Shown here: positions 20,314 to 21,035 of the stretch, in pieces
How the letters are laid out: each line of letters opens with the position of its first letter
Position numbering within the stretch: position 1 is the stretch's first letter
Assembly (NCBI GenBank): GCA_036897095.1
Contig: JAYMSP010003113.1
Span: 1 to 21,035, forward strand
Direction of reading: 5' to 3'
Origin: Plantago elongata
Taxonomy: Eukaryota; Streptophyta; Magnoliopsida; Lamiales; Plantaginaceae
Length of the DNA stretch: 21,035 nt
Made by a program: the position numbers and the translations under genes
Notes under the pieces: model-generated
Told to the model about the DNA's origin: nothing
The model's database searches: none
The model's input: only the letters and a program-made list of their open reading frames with translations

Positions 20314-20719
20314 ATGCTAAGAAACATTATTTTGGTTCCGATCTTTTTATGCACGTATTATTCACAATAGGCCAGAGTTGTGTCTTTTACATATGAATTC
20401 ATGTCGATCTTGTCAACAACCTTCCTCCAAATTCCGATCTGTTGTAGCTGCATTTCAAATCGAAAGATGATGATTTGGGAAATCACATACTCCCTACCAA
20501 TGCACATTACGAATTCAGATTTTGTGTGAAGCCTATCATAACTCTGTTCTATTGCCATGTTACTTGGGGCAACAAGCAGAAAGATTTTGATGCTTACTCA
20601 GCCACCGTTTCATAAACCCTTGCACCCACGATGACGGCCATTGCAATTGGGCGTTTAAGAGTGATGGTATTTATCTAAATGGAAAAACGAAGTTTGACTG
20701 GACCATAGCAAGAAATTAA
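20314..20719 (+). pseudogene. S-protein homolog (SPH, plant self-incompatibility S1 family), disrupted
   Basis: S1-family members are small secreted cysteine-containing proteins; the Papaver founder acts in pollen rejection and the many homologs are mostly of unknown role. The core from about 20400 reads VDLVNNLPPNSDLL, a TAG stop (20445-20447), then LHFKSKDDDLGNH, EFRFCVKPIITLFYCHVTWG and NKQKDFDAYS. These match the family order VNNL, HCKSKDDDLG, TLFFCxxxW, FDVY. At about 20605 a base is missing (ACCGTTTC where the frame needs one more C), and the next frame supplies INPCTHDDGHCNWAFKSDG and runs to TAA at 20717-20719. The first family cysteine (HCKSK) is Phe here. Upstream, a TGA (20394-20396) and a hydrophobic start MLRNIILVPIFLC (20314, another frame) look like a broken signal peptide. 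Three or more lesions make it a clear pseudogene. Confidence 0.82.
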
Positions 20720-21035
20720 CTTGTGCTATAACGATATATACATGTATGGTTTGTAATGTGTTAATTACTGAGTCATTCTGTGTGGAAATGAATGCAGAAA
20801 TCTTCATAGCGTCCCTTTGCAGTTTACGCGTTCTTGTTCTTCTATGTTTTGCTTCATCAAAACGAAATCTAGTTGCAGTTTGCGTATTCTTGTTTTGTTT
20901 ACAGCCTCATGAAATTCTAGTGTTTATCACATAGCACGGAACACCAACTCTGCACGCGTGTAGGAAACTGAAAACTGTAAGATCTTCAGGCAAACAGTGA
21001 CAAGGATTTTCAGTATGATGATAATTAACTTCTCA
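20720..21035. other. Intergenic DNA to the window edge
   Basis: No gene is recognised. The 62-codon reading frame at 20746-20934 has no recognisable motif and is probably chance. Confidence 0.5.

Overview
This is nuclear DNA of a flowering plant, almost certainly a eudicot. Split genes with GT-AG introns, AT-rich intergenic DNA, Stowaway-type MITEs and plant-restricted families (clade-B PP2C, F-box with associated domain, S-protein homolog) all point that way. The families hint at an asterid, but I cannot name the species. I see no bacterial operon, phage, CRISPR array or new multi-gene system; this looks like an ordinary plant genic/repeat mosaic. The points of interest are gene decay and repeat structure.

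Layout. 1-1158 is non-coding DNA 3' of the first gene. 1159-3699 (minus) is a complete five-exon PP2C of the AP2C type, with a MAPK-docking motif. 3900-7290 is AT-rich with one small MITE-like element and no convincing gene. 7296-8010 holds three tandem copies of a segment carrying the 5' end of a Stowaway-like MITE, the last copy running into a complete element. 8077-10570 is a decayed transposable-element region: imperfect repeats, a short proline-rich ORF with four 30-bp repeats, a broken basic reading frame, a TATA-box promoter and a broken gag-like reading frame. 10983-13969 (plus) is a complete three-exon NADPH-thioredoxin reductase with a mitochondrial-type N-terminal extension. 14890-15145 is a truncated duplicate of the 3' end of the downstream reductase gene. 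16201-17375 (plus) is an F-box pseudogene. 18222-19945 (minus) is a complete five-exon DFR/ANR-like short-chain reductase, with one GC-AG intron. 20314-20719 (plus) is an S-protein-homolog (SPH/S1) pseudogene, divergent from the reductase.

The three intact genes (PP2C signalling phosphatase, thioredoxin reductase, SDR108E-type reductase) are independent single-copy-style loci, and nothing in the sequence links their functions. All exon joins below were worked out by hand; reading frame is preserved across every junction, and the assembled proteins have the lengths and motif order expected of their families. Three loci (F-box, SPH, duplicated reductase tail) are relics. The region therefore shows local duplication followed by decay, plus transposon insertion between genes.
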